NCBI GenBank assembly: GCA_032622095.1
Contig: CP136069.1
Coordinates: forward strand, 202,352,690-202,416,689
Reading direction: 5' to 3'
Length of the DNA: 64,000 nt
From: Siphonodentalium dalli
Lineage: Eukaryota; Mollusca; Scaphopoda; Gadilida; Siphonodentaliidae
Both the position numbers and the translations under genes were made by a program. Of the stretch, positions 23,630-35,973 are shown piece after piece. Within the stretch, counting starts at the first letter, position 1, and the number at the start of each line of letters is the position of its first letter. Under the pieces are notes generated by a model. The model had not been told where the DNA came from. It did not search any database and saw only the letters and a list, made by a program, of their open reading frames with translations.

Positions 23630-26600
23630 CCGGGAATGCATGTATTGAGGGTAATGGCCGGGAGTGTACGTATTGATTCGACATACAAGGGTTATGACCG
23701 GGAGTGTATGTATCGAGGGTAATGACCGGGAGTATATGTGTTGAGGGTAATGACCGGGAGTATATGTGTTGAGGGTTATGACCGGGAGTGTATGTATCGA
23801 GGGTAATGACCGGGAGTATATGTGTTGAGGGTAACGACCGGGAGTATATGTGTTGAGGGTAATGACCGGGAGTGTATGTATTGAGGGTAATGACCTGGAG
23901 TGTATGTGTTGAGGGTAATGACCGGGAGTGTATGTATTTATTCGACATACAAGGGTTGTGACCGGGAGTGTACGTATTGAGGGTAATGGACGGTAGTGTA
24001 CGTACTGAGTGTAAATTACCGGGAGTGTAATGTATTGAGGGTAATGACCGGGAGTGTATGTATTTAGGGTAATGACATGGAGTGTATATAATGGGACGAC
24101 TTACAAGGGTAATGACCGGGAGTGAATGTATTGAGTCGACATACAACGGTAATGACCGGGGGAGTGTATTGAGGGTAATGGCCGGGAGTGTATGTGTTGA
24201 TGGTAATGGCCGGGAGTGTATTGAGGGTAAGGACCGGGAGTGTATGTATTCAGTCGAAATACAAGGGTAATGACCGGGAGTGTATGTATTGAGGGTAATG
24301 GCAGGGAGTGTATGTGTTGAGGGTAATTACCGGGAGTGTTTGTATTGAGGGTACAGATCGGGAGTGTATGTATTGAGGGTACTGATCGGAAGTGTATGTT
24401 TTGAGGGTAATGACCGGGAGTGTATGTATTGAGGGTAATGACCGGTAGTCTATGTATTGAGTCGACATACAAGGGTAATGACCGGGAGTGTATGTATTGA
24501 ATTAACATACGTGGGTAATGGCCAGGAGTGTATGTATTGAGGGTAATGCCCGGGAGTGTATGTATTGAGTCGACATACAAGGGTAATGACCGGGAGTGTA
24601 TGTAATGAGGGTAATGACATGGAGTGTATATATTGGGACGACATACAAGGGTAATGACCGGGAGTGAATGTATTGAGTCGACATACAACGGTAATGACCG
24701 GGGGAGTGTATGCATTGCGGGTAATGGCCCGGAGTGTATGTGTTGATGGTAATGGCCGGGAGTGTATGTATTCAGTCGAAATACAAGGGTAATGACCGGG
24801 AGTGTATGTATTGAGGGTAATGGCCGGGAGTGTATGTGTTGAGGGTAATGACCGGGAGTGTATGTATTGAGGGTAAATATCGGGAGTGTATGTATTGAGG
24901 GTAATGAACGGAAGTGGATGTTTTGAGGGTAATGACCGGGAGTGTATGTATTGAGGGTAATGACCGGGAGTGTATGTATTGAGTCGACATACAAGGGTAA
25001 AGACCGGGAGTGTATGTATTGAGGGTAATGACCGGGAGTGTATGTATTGAGTCGAAATACAAGGGTAATGACCGGGTGTGTATGTATTGAGTTGACATAC
25101 GCGGTAATGACCAGGAGTGTATGTATTGAGGGTAAACACCAGGAGTGTATGTATTGAGGGTAATGACCGGGAGTGTATGTATTGAGTCGACATACAGGGT
25201 AATGACCGGGAGTGCACGTATTGAGTCGACATACAAGGGTAATGACCGCGAGTATATGACAGGGAGTGTATGTATTGAGGGTTATGACCGGGAGTATATG
25301 TATTGAGGGTAATGACCGGGAGTGCATGTATACACGGGTAATGACCGGAACCGGGAGTGTATGTATTGAGGGTAATGACCGGGAGTGTTTGCATTGAGTC
25401 GACATACACGGGTAATGACCGAGACCGGGAATGTATGTATTGAGGGTAATGCCCGGGGTGTATGCATTCAGTCGACATACAAGGGTAATGACCGGGAGTG
25501 TATGTATTGAGGGTAATGACAGGGAGTGTATGAACTGAGGGTAATGACCGGGAGTGTATGTATCGAGGGTAATGACCGGGTGTGTATGTATTGAGGGTAG
25601 TGACAGGGAGTGTATGTATCGTGGGTAATGACCGGGTGTGTATGCATTGAGTCGACATACCCGGGTAATTACCGGGACCGGGAATGTATGTATTGAGGGT
25701 AATGCCCGGGGTGTATGCATTCAGTCGACATACAATGGTAATGACCGGGAGTGTATGTATTGATGGTAATGACCGGGAGTCTATGTATTGAGGGTAATGG
25801 TTGGGTGTGTATGTATTGAGGGTAGTGACCGGGAGTGTATGTATTGAGTCGACATACAAGGGTAATGACCGGGACCGGGAGTGTATGTATTGAGTTGACA
25901 TACGCGGGTAGTGACCTGGAGTGCATGTATTGAGGGTAATGAATGGGAGTATATGTATTGATGGTAATGACCGGGAGTGTATGTATTGAGTCGACATACA
26001 CGAGTAGTGGCCGGGAGTTTATGTAGTGAGGGTAATGAATGGGAGTGTATGTATTGAGGGTAATGACCGGGAGTGTATGTATTGAGTCGACATACACGGG
26101 TAGTGGCCGGGAGTTTATGTAGTGAGGGTAATTACCGGAGTGTTTGTAGTGAGGGTAATGAATGAATGAATGGGAGTGTATGTATTGATGGTAGTGACCT
26201 GGAGTGTACGTATTGAGTCGACATACATGAGTAGTGGCCGGGAGTGTATGTAGTGAGGGTAATGACCGGGGGTGTATGTATTGAGTTGACATACGCGGGT
26301 AATGACCAGGGTAATGAATGGGAGTGTATGTATTGAGGGTAATGACCGGGAGTGTATGTACTGAGTCGACATACACGGGTAGTGGCCGGGAGTTTATGTA
26401 GTGTGTGTAATGACCGGAAGGGTATGCAGTGAGGGTAATGAATGGGAGTGTATGTATTGAGGGTAGTGGCCGGGAGTTTATATATTGAAGGTAGTGACCG
26501 GGAGTGTTCGTTTTAAGTCGACATACAAGGGTAATGGTCGGGTGTGTACGTATTGGGTCGGCATACATGTGCAATGACCGTGAGTGTATGTATTGAGAGT

Positions 26601-26991
26601 AACGAGTATATGTATTGAGGGTAATGACCGGGAGTGTATGTATTGAGGATAATGACCGGAGTGTATGTATTGAGTCGACATACACGGGTAATGACCGGGA
26701 CCGGGAGTGTATGTATTGAGGGTTATGACCGGGAGTGTGTGCATTGAGTCGACATACACGGGTAATGACCGGGATCGGGATTGTATGTGTTGAGGGTAAT
26801 GACCGTGAGTGTATGCATTAAGTCGACATACAAGGGTAATGACCGGGAGTGTATGTATTGAGGGTAATGACAGGGAGTGTATGTATTGAGGGTAATGACC
26901 GGGTGTTTATGCATTGAATCGACTTACACGGGTAATGACCGGGACCGGGAGTGTATGTATTGAGGGTAATGACCGGGTGTGTATGTATTCA
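23630..26991. repeat. 3.4-kb minisatellite of 28-bp and 40-bp units
   Basis: About 100 units. The core 28-bp unit is GGGTAATGACCGGGAGTGTA plus TGTATTGA. A second type adds GTCGACATACAA, making 40 bp. Minus-strand translation gives long stop-free frames (539, 515 and 338 codons) in more than one phase, of the type LPVITLNTYTPGHYPQYIHS, because the unit contains almost no minus-strand stops. Overlapping open frames in several phases show this to be composition, not a gene. The array ends exactly at the LTR start at 26992. Confidence 0.9.
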
Positions 26992-27145
26992 TGTGCCGGT
27001 GGTAAAATATGTAATATTATCAATATTTTATTAGATCAGAATTATTAGGAATATTTATTATTAACAACCTTCGTAACAATAATTACTAAACCATCATGTG
27101 TTAATCTACACTGCACGCAAATCTTTGCGACCCTCTCCCACTTAA
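26992..27145 (+). repeat. 5' LTR, part confirmed by match to the 3' LTR
   Basis: 154 bp starting TGTGCCGGTGGTAAAATATG match 36900-37053 with about six differences (roughly 4%). The 5' LTR probably continues towards the primer-binding site near 29118, but the 3' copy is cut off, so its end cannot be fixed. The copy is interrupted by a Helitron. Confidence 0.8.
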
Positions 27146-27674
27146 TTTCTATCTGCTGCCTTACCTCTTTTAACTTTAGCCCAATCCCACCGTGAGTACT
27201 TCTCACTCACGTGTGCCGCCATTGCTATAGTTAGTTTTCTCATATAAACACAATGGAGCGGTTGGGTTATCTCCAACTTAAACTTAAATCAATAAATACT
27301 TAATATATATAAACAATGTAAAAGCTTCTTAAAGTCATTTCATAAAGGATATAAATATTCATCCGGACTCAAATCATTCCGAATTGGTAAGCTGATATTA
27401 TTTATTATCTCTGATCATTGTACTTGTCATGTTTGTATTGTCTTGCTACATGTATTGTTTTATCATCCATTTATATTTATAAGTCAGTTGTGGCCATCCA
27501 CATCTGTAAAGATAATTTTAGAGTAGTTTGGAATGGATGGTCCATTTACATGAATAAATCCCTTTGTTATCACGGTGCTGTAAATAGTTATAATTGTTGG
27601 AAGTCTCCATGTTGGAGCGTTTATGGTATTTCTACTCTTTTATATATTCATACCCTAGTTCTATATTATATAGT

Positions 27675-28792
27675 ACTAGCAGGTTAGCCCGCCACTTTCG
27701 GCATTCGTCTCATGGCTTTGTTTCAGAAACATGACATTTTTTTATTTAACCAAATTTCAAGTCGATAGCTCCACCCGTTTCCGAGATCTGGTCTGCGCTT
27801 GCGCGAAGCTTGCGTCGCACGGGCTCGGCGTCCCGATACAATTCGTATCCGGGGCAAGATACATTCACATAGCAAATTTCAAGTCGATAGCCCAACCCGT
27901 TTCCGATATCTCGTCTGCGCACGCGGTGCACGGGCGTTGCACGGGCTCGGCGACCCGATAAAATTCGTACCTGGGGCAAGATACATTCACATACCAAATT
28001 TCAAGTCGATAGCTCCACCCGTTTCCGAGATCTGGTCTGCGCTTGCGCGAAGCTTGCGTCGCACGGGCTCGGCGTCCCGATACAATTCGTATCCGGGCAA
28101 GATACATTCACATAGCAAATTTCAAGTCGATAGCTCAACCCGTTTCCGATATCTCGTCTGCGCACGCGGTGCACGGGCGTTGCACGGGCTCAGCGACCCG
28201 ATAAAATTTGTATCCGGGGCAAGATACATTCACATAGCAAATTTCAAGTCGATAGCTCCACCCGTTTCCGAGATAGCGCATTCTTTGTTTTTCAATTTGT
28301 TAATTCATGGTACCCGTCCTCCCCGTCCTAAACTTGAGAGCCGACAGTCAATTAATCCCGTCATGAAATCCCTCTGCAATATATAGTCGAGATAATTGCA
28401 TTTCGTCCGCATCCGTATTTCGGACGCATGGGGTCAGTCGTTTAGCCACGTCCATTGGAATCCGCATCCGTATTTCGGACGGATGGGGTCAGTCGTTTAG
28501 CCACGTCCATTGCAATAAAGAGCGTTCATTGTTAACACCTCCGTATAAGGTCAATATAAAGATCGTTGATGTCTTAACCACCGCAGTGCCGTTTTTTGTG
28601 ACAGAGATTGGCGAACGGGTGCTCTGAGCTTCTCCAAAACGCGACCACGGTCGTGTCGGTGGGATTTTACACTTATAAACGAAATTTGAGCTCAATCTGT
28701 ACACGCGTTTTGGATTCCACATAGTACCCACATACATATATACACACACACATATATATATATACGGAAGTCTCAAATTATATAGTAGATAT
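27675..28792 (-). mobile_element. Helitron, non-autonomous, about 1.1 kb, minus strand
   Basis: In minus orientation it starts TCTACTATATAATTTGAGAC (a classical TC...Helitron 5' end) and ends GGGCTAACCTGCTAG, inserted between A and T as expected. The same ends define the short element at 38332-38608. It contains four 125-bp tandem units at about 27751-28275 (alternating A and B types) and a 50-bp direct repeat at about 28408-28515 (GCATCCGTATTTCGGACG). No Rep/helicase is encoded. It sits in the 5' LTR/leader region of the Gypsy element, so it inserted after it. Confidence 0.8.
27751..28275 (+). repeat. Four tandem 125-bp units (A-B-A-B) inside the Helitron
   Basis: Each unit has AAATTTCAAGTCGATAGCTC, CACCCGTTTCCGAGAT, a GC-rich block and AAGATACATTCACATA. 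Type A has GCTTGCGCGAAGCTTGCGTC, type B GCACGCGGTGCACGGGCGTT. The 195-codon plus-strand frame across them is a product of repetition. Confidence 0.85.
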
Positions 28793-29117
28793 ACACATTC
28801 TAGATTAGGTATCATCTATCTTTCTAGGGTCTAGTTTGCAGACTTCACATGTAGGTTATTCAACATGATATTCTTCGGATCCATAGACGTTATCCTATAT
28901 TACATGTCGCAATGTGATTCATCATCATCGATGATTGTATCGTGCTGTATGTTATTTTGAGAGAGAAGAGAACATTGTAATGTATACAACTTTTCTTATT
29001 CCGCACCCCAACCAGCCCACCTGCAACTTTCAAGAGTAAAGTGAAATATATGGCCTTAAGTCTTATAGTCTATATGTAGACTGCTAGCTGGGAGTATAAT
29101 AGACATAGGGCTATATT

Positions 29118-29130
29118 TGGCGCCCAACGA
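29118..29130 (+). promoter_or_regulatory. Primer-binding site of the Gypsy element
   Basis: TGGCGCCCAACGA begins with the TGG that pairs with a tRNA CCA end; TGGCGCC is typical of lysine-tRNA-type sites. It stands between the 5' LTR region and gag. The primer identity is inferred. Confidence 0.6.
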
Positions 29131-30254
29131 AAGAACCACGTTATTCTGACAATTATGTGATGAAATTTGCATTCTGTGAGGATTTTGTTGGAATTCGCAG
29201 TGACTCTTTAAGTGAGAATCGAATTTCAGCCCAGTGATTCGTAAAAATCTAACTCCAGCCCAAAGGAATTTCGGTTGACCTGCTATCAAGTGACTTCCGC
29301 CGTGTTTGTTGATATTTACGAATATTTACGAAAATATTCTACGAAGAAATCGAAAATATACGGAGATCAATGGTTTGTCAGGAGTACTTTGGTAAGGTGG
29401 AACATTAGTGGTACATAACTTTATTATCTAAAACTATGCCGAACACCGTGGGGTTGTTGAAAGTTTGACTATTTCGAGTGAAACGGAGCGAAATCTTGAC
29501 TCAGTTTATTTTGTGGACAATCGTGTTTACAAAAACTACGTAAATTCCGAGGACTACTTCTAGGCTTCTAGGATCGCTTAGTGCATTGCGAACGGTGTGA
29601 TTGTGAACAATTTGAGGAACTTATTCGGAGGAACTGTGATTTAACTTCGTATTTTGTTGCAATTGCATAAAAAATGTCTTTTAAGTTTGAATCTATTTTT
29701 GGAATGTGTACTTTCATGACGTCACGACCGGATTTCCGGAAGTAGATTTATCAGCTGTTGTTGTGATTGTGGAAATTTATTTTTCTTTGCCAATTTTTGG
29801 GTAAAGCTAGCTCTTCACAAATTTATTACTAAATAAGATTAACTAGGTATAGTCCGGATGTAATCATACATACATACATAGGATTTAAACCATAAAATAG
29901 TAAATTTAAATCCATAAAATTTGATATAATACTCAAATTTGAACTTGGCCATAAACGTAACCCTTTTCCTGCCAAGTCTTCAACTTCATAAATTTCTTAA
30001 TCATGCTTCTGGTGCTAATTTCTGTCTTGTTTTCTTGTAACAGTCCCCAGCACTTGTTGTATTTACACTAACTATTGTTTAACATAACATAACATAACAT
30101 GTACGTGTATTAAATAGGACTTAGTACATTTGCGAGGTCGTTTTTCAGCTACGAGTTCATACACAGGTTGACGACAAACTTTATATTTTGGTAAGTCAAA
30201 AATATTTTCGCAATTTAGCATTTGTATACTTTTCAGCTTTGCCAATTTTCAAAT
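29131..30254 (+). other. Untranslated leader of the Gypsy element
   Basis: No open frame of note. Short simple repeats (CATA near 29870, AACAT near 30085) lie in it. It precedes the gag ATG at 30255. Confidence 0.6.
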
Positions 30255-31440
30255 ATGGCATCGGCCGAGGATAAGTTGGATAATTTGATGCAAGGTTTCC
30301 GGAAAATGGGTTTGGACCCTAAATCAGAGACGCCGGAGGACTTTGAGAAATGGTTTCAAGCTATGCAGTTTCAGACCAAGTCTGAAGCTGATGATACTGA
30401 TCTTGTTCGAGATAGGCGGGAAAAGCAAGTTGTTATACAGAAACCCCCTCATCTTCCAAATTTTAGTGGGGACCAGAAGTCAGACATGTCGTACACCATG
30501 TGACGTTATGAAGTTGATTGTATGGTTACTTCCAATATTTCAGAACCAGACATTCTTTATGCAATTAGGAAGTCGCTGGGATGGGAAGCAGCGAAAGTGG
30601 TGATGCGACTTGGGATGTTTGCGAAAGTTAATCAAATTCTTGATAAATTTCAGCATTTGTACGGATATATTCAGTCACAAGAGAATATTATAGGCGATTT
30701 TTTTCATCTCAAAGCAAGGTCCAAATGAATCTGTTGTAGAATGGGGTACACGGCTTGAGGATTTATTTTCCAGAACAACTATGCTTAAACAGATGGTGCC
30801 GTCGACTGAGGATGAATTGATTAAGAACAGATTTTATGATGGATTGAGACAGGAATTGAAAGATATTTCAGGTTATAAAGTGAGAGAATGCAGAACATAC
30901 AATAATTTACTTTCAGCTTTGAGACTGATTGAGCAGGAGCATAAACCTGGTAAATCTTCCAATGTTCGTGCATGCAAATCACAGATTTCCATGGATGACG
31001 ATAAGTTAGATTTGATTTTGAAACAGATTTCAGACCTTAAATCAGAAGTGAATACACTTAAACAGCAGCAAAGAGATACCAATGCGTTGGATGTTCAGAA
31101 TCGCAGTGATTTTCAGGATCGCAGTTACAAGGGTTATAGAGGCCAGCGCGGCGGACGAAGTAGAGGATTTGACAATCACCGAGGTGGCGGTTCAAAGAAG
31201 TTCAATGATAATGGCCCAGAAAATTCTTTTCAGGAACCCAGAGGTGGATATTCCAACCGAGGTGGAAATCCGAACAGATTTCGTGATCATAATCCAGACT
31301 CGGCTGTTTCTGGAGTTTCATGGGGTGTTCCTTTGTGTTTCAGCTGCAATTTGAATCATTTTCCACCATTTTGTAGGAAACCCAGTTCGAGAGGTCACAG
31401 AAAGGGTTTAAACTGGGGTCCATCTACGATGACGGGTTGA
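30255..31440 (+). pseudogene. Gypsy-type gag (broken)
   Basis: It starts MASAEDKLDNLMQGFRKMGL and encodes a capsid-like protein (FYDGLRQELKDISGYKVREC, RTYNNLLSALRLIEQEHKPG), a basic RG-rich stretch and a single zinc-knuckle-like CFSCNLNHFPPFC, spaced C-x2-C-x3-H-x4-C, one residue shorter than the classic CCHC. Breaks: a stop at 30501-30503 where the family has no stop, another at about 30726, and a frame change between there and 30781. Gag cannot be made as one protein from this copy. Confidence 0.8.
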
Positions 31441-32093
31441 ACGTAGATGAAATTAACGAAATGGTAGAAAATAAGACCCAAGCCGAGATACACGGCGAAA
31501 TCAATGAATCTTCAGTTAAGATTTCAGGGATAAATTGTAGGTCCCTTCTGGACACAGGTAGTACATGCAGTACAGTTGGAAATTCATTTTATAAGAATCA
31601 CTTGAGTCATATTCCTTTGGAATCTTTAGATTCCGTGTTGAAGATTGAATGTGCTGATGGCAAACTTCTCCCTTATTTAGGATTCATACAAACAGAAATT
31701 TCCATTCCTAGGTTTACTAACATTGAACCACAAACTTGTATGTTTCTCATAGTACCTGATAGTAAATTTAATTTACAGGTTCCAGTCCTTTTAGGTAAAA
31801 ACATACTCAGAGTATTTCTAAATAAGGTTGAAGAGCGTTGCGGAAATATTTTTTTACAGAAAGCTGATTTAAACACTTCATGGTATCTGACTTTTAGATG
31901 CATATCACTGCGGGATCGAGAACTTCGAAAGAATGATTATAATTTAGCTACTGTAAAGAATGCTGCTGATAATAATATTAGTATCCACCCTAATACTTCT
32001 AAGATGATTTCAGGTTATGTTGATCATAAATTACAATACAATGCTACATGTGCCATATATCAACCTTCCGATAATGCCAGATTTGATGGGTAA
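31437..32093 (+). pseudogene. Gypsy-type pol: aspartic protease
   Basis: This overlaps the gag end by four bases (ATGA) in a different frame, as expected for a frameshifted or re-initiated pol. The active site LLDTGSTCSTVG is intact, with a flap-like region and a hydrophobic VPVLLGKNIL (the ALLG-type motif near the protease C-terminus). It ends at a stop at 32091; the rest of pol continues in the same frame after a degenerate stretch with a T-run at 32104-32115. Confidence 0.85.
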
Positions 32094-32210
32094 GAGATTT
32101 CACTTTTTTTTTTTAGATATGATTGCAATGATAATGAATTACTGCCAGTTCAGTTAAGCAATCTGTCTACAAGGACAATAAGTATTCCACCAAATTCTGT
32201 TATCTGTTCA

Positions 32211-34105
32211 TTGCAGGCAGTTAAAGTGGAAGGTGATGTTGAGAACAAATATAATGATTCTGATTTACCACTTTTACAGCAGTTGAATCTTAACCCATGT
32301 TCCTTGACCACTGATGAATTAAAAACAGCAAATGATCTCATGACAAGTTATTCCGACATTTTTTCTAGGTCTGAATTTGACTTAGGGCATTATGCTGGGA
32401 TAAAGCACGAGATTCATTTAACAGATGAGAAACCTGTTAGACAGGTTCCGAGGCGTCTGGCACCAGGTATGGTGGAAGAGGTGTGAGATTATCTTCAACA
32501 GTTGTTGGCGGCTGGTGTAATAAGACGCTCTCGGAGTCCATATTGCTCCAATGTTGTAATTTGTAGGCGGTCCAGTGGGAAACTAAGGCTGTGTATTGAC
32601 TACAGGGATATTAATAAAAAAACCATTGCCGATGCTTATTGTCTTCCCAAAATAGAATATATTTTAGATAATTTATCCAATTGTAATCTATTTTGTTCTT
32701 TGGATCTCAGATGTGGTTATTTTCAGCAAGAGGTATTGGAAGAACACAAAAAGTACACTGCTTTTACAGCTGGCAATTTAGGTTTTTATGAGTTTGAGCG
32801 TGTTCCGCAAGGAATGAAAGGGTCGCCAGCCAGTTTCCAACGCATGATGGAGCACTGCTGGGATGGGCTTGTCAATAACATTTGTTATATTTATCTTGAC
32901 GATATTTGTATAGCAGCGAATAGTGTTCAACAGATGCTGGAACGAATTAATCTTGTATTTCAGCGACTGAGGGAATGCAAACTAAAATTATCACCATCCA
33001 AGTGTTCATTTTTTAGCAAGAAAATTAAATACCTAGGATTTTTAGTGAGTGCTGATGGTATCTCTACATGTAGTGACAAGATTGAAAAGATTGTGAAGTG
33101 GCCCGTTCCCAAAAATCCTGATGAAGTCCGTTCCTTTGTTTCGTTCTGTTCGTATTACAGGAAATTTGTAAGAAATTTTAGCAAGATAGCGAAATCGCTA
33201 ACTGATCTATTTCCTCCAACTAATCAGGGTAAGCAGAAGAGTAAAAGAAAGTCAACTTATAAAGGCAAATGGCAGTGGGATGATGACGAACAGAAATCAT
33301 TCGAACAACTCAAAGAATGCCGTTCCTTTGTTTCGTTCTGTTCGTATTACAGGAAATTTGTAAGAAATTTTAGCAAGATAGCGAAATCGCTAACTGATCT
33401 ATTTCCTCCAACTAATCAGGGTAAGCAGAAGAGTAAAAGAAAGTCAACTTATAAAGGCAAATGGCAGTGGGATGATGACGAACAGAAATCATTCGAACAA
33501 CTCAAAGAATGCCTCACCTCCCATCCCATTTTAGCCTTTCCAGACTATTCTCTTCCATTTGAGCTTCATACTGATGCATGCAGAACAGGATTGGGAAGTG
33601 TGCTTTGCCAGCGACAGGATGGTGTCCTCAGAGTGATTGCGTATGCCAGTCGAGGGACGACAGCAGCAGAACAGTCTTATCCAGCCCATAAACTGGAATT
33701 TTTAGCGATGAAATGGGCTATTACAGAAATTTTTATGACTATTTATATAACCATAAATTTACTGTACTCACAGATTCTAATCCACTGACTTATGTCTTAA
33801 GTAGTGGCAAATTAGATGCAACTTCTCACAGGTGGCTTGCAGCAATCATTATTTTTGATTTTGAGATTTTCTACAGACCTGGGAAGTTAAACACAGATGC
33901 GGATATATTATCCAGAATGCAGTATGACGATGAGCTTAAGAAGATTGATAAAAGTACTATTTTAGCAGTTTGCAATAGCTTGCAGTTCCCTCAACCATTT
34001 GTGAATTCTTTATGTATGTCCGCAAATGCTGTTGAGGTTTTAGATGATGCTGTTAGTACATATGTTGACATAATGACACCAAGAGATTGGAGACGCATGC
34101 AGTAA
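32211..34105 (+). pseudogene. Gypsy-type pol: reverse transcriptase and RNase H, with an in-frame duplication
   Basis: RT motifs in order: KLRLCIDYRDINKKT, FCSLDLRCGYFQ, RVPQGMKGSPASFQRMM and catalytic YLDD (about 32887-32900). RNase H follows (ELHTDACRTGLGSVL, then FTVLTDSNPLTYVL and IFYRPGKLNTDADILSR). A stop at 32484-32486 and a frame change near 33715 disable it. Between RT and RNase H a 192-bp block (33129-33320, 64 codons) is repeated at once in frame and, by eye, without mismatch (33321-33512). The order protease-RT-RNase H-integrase identifies a Gypsy/Metaviridae-type element and excludes Copia. Confidence 0.9.
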
Positions 34106-34129
34106 CGTGATCCAGTTTTATCCATATGG

Positions 34130-35143
34130 ATGAGTGCAGTTCGACGAGGGGTAAAACCATTTAGAAATTCTCTTCCAGTTTCTAGGGATCATTCTACCTA
34201 TCTACGTCACTTTGATTCTTTGAAGTTTCAGAGCGGTGTCTTACATAGAGAAACTAAATTCAATGGTAATTCTCATATGCAACTTGTTGTTCCTTCATCA
34301 TTTCAGAACACTGTTTTGAAGTCACTACATTCAGATATAGGCCACCCTGGTAGAGAAAGGACAATTACATTGATAAAAGAACGGTTTTACTGGCCTGGCA
34401 TTGATAGAACGGTGGAGAAATTTATTTCAGAGTGTCCCAGATGCTTAAGACGTAAATCTCCGATGGATGCCAGAGCCAGACTTGTGTCTATTACCACAAC
34501 TTACCCTTTAGAGCTTATTTGTATTGACTTCCTTACAGTTGAAGTTTGCAAAGGAGGTTATCAGTATATTTTAGTGTGTACTGATCACTTCAGCAGGGTT
34601 GCGCAGGCATATCCATGTAAGAACATGACTGCGAAAACGACTGCTGATACTTTATTCAACAAATTCTTCATGTATTTTGGATTTCCTTCCAGGATCCACA
34701 GCGGCCAGGGAGCTAACTTTGAGTCGGAGTTGATTCGTGAACTTTGTAGCTTATGTAAAATTCAGAAAAGCAGGACAACTCCATATCATCCCATGGGAAA
34801 TCGTCAATGCGAAAGATACAATAGGACTTTGTTGAATATGTTAGGCACACTAGAACCGGAAGAGAAGACAGATTGGAAGAATTATATCTCACCTCTTGTT
34901 CATGCTTATAACAGCACTTGCCATGAAAGCACTGGATTTGCACCCTTTAAAATTATGTTTGGTAGGGATCCAAGGTTGCCTATAGATTTGCTTTGTGGTC
35001 TTGATCAGATTGTATATGAGAAGGATGGTGAGGAAGAGAAGAAAGTATCGTATGGTGATTATGTTTCAGATTTGAAAGAAAAATTATCATATTCTTATGA
35101 CTTAGCTTCTAAAGCTGTGTCGGTAGGAGATTGGTTTTGGTAA
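34130..35143 (+). pseudogene. Gypsy-type pol: integrase
   Basis: The zinc-binding HHCC module is present: H-x4-H at HSDIGH and the cysteine pair CPRC, with FYWPGIDRTVEKF between them. The catalytic core has the first aspartate in LICIDFLTVE and the glutamate in NRQCERYNR. The second catalytic aspartate is replaced by glycine (RIHSGQGANFES, where the family has HSDQG), so the enzyme should be inactive. It ends where the frame changes into the C-terminal tail at about 35131. Confidence 0.88.
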
Positions 35144-35973
35144 AAACGCATGCGTTTGAAGGTCGTCATAAGATAGCAGATAAATTTGATCAGGATGTTT
35201 ATACTGTTACATCTAAACCTAACAAGGAGATTCCTGTTTATGATGTAATTAGTGAGTGTGGCAGAGAGAGAACTCTTCACAGAAACCACCTTCTTCCCAT
35301 AGGTTCCCTACCATTAGAGATTGGTACAGAGACACATAATGATGACGCTGATGGTCCAGCAGTTGACGAGGCAGTGCCTGAGAATGATATTTCTGTTTCA
35401 GATAACCCTGAACAGAAATATGAGGTGTTATCACCTGAGGATGAGTCGGAGAGTGAATTTATTGTGTTTGTTCCACAGAAAACGGTTGTATCTTCTGTTA
35501 AAAAGGTGGACACAAATGTAGTTTCTCCTAATGGTGACGACCATTCCACTCCAGTATAGGTGCAACAGGGAGAACAGGATGCGCATCCGGAAGATTTAGT
35601 AATGTCAGATGATATTGTAGATTCAGGGAATAAAATTGAACCTTTTGTTTCAGAGAATCTAGTCCAAGCTGAGATTGATTAAACCGAAACTGTCGATATA
35701 ACTACTGTCAGGAATGATGATGGTAGCAGACAGGGTAAATAAATGGTAAATGATTCCGATGTTTCAGGTGATCCAGGCAGGAGAAGTTTAATTTCAGATA
35801 GTCCATCTGAAAATGTTCAACTAGAGAGACCAGTTATAGTGCCGAGACGTTCAGTTCGAGAGAAGAAAGCCCCACCGTGGAAAGCATCCGGTGATTACGT
35901 GCAGTCTTTGCAGCCTGAAAATGATTTTGTTAGCAAGACAGATCTAATGAGAAAGCTGACTAACAGAAATTGA
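35131..35973 (+). pseudogene. Gypsy pol C-terminal tail
   Basis: This continues integrase in another frame: AFEGRHKIADKFDQDVY and ERTLHRNHLLPIG are the usual linker after the integrase core in this type, followed by an acidic, low-complexity stretch and RRSVREKKAPPWKASGDYV near the end, typical of Gypsy pol C-termini. Stops near 35557 and 35680 break it. No env-like protein with signal peptide and membrane anchor follows. Confidence 0.7.

Noticed and set aside
23568-26914. Long minus-strand open frames (up to 539 codons) as a repetitive protein gene
   Set aside because: They overlap in several phases and follow the 28/40-bp unit exactly. The unit simply lacks minus-strand stops; no start, splice site or domain supports a gene.
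27799-28386. 195-codon plus-strand frame
   Set aside because: Lies on four 125-bp tandem units in a non-autonomous Helitron, with another open frame in the opposite direction; no domain.
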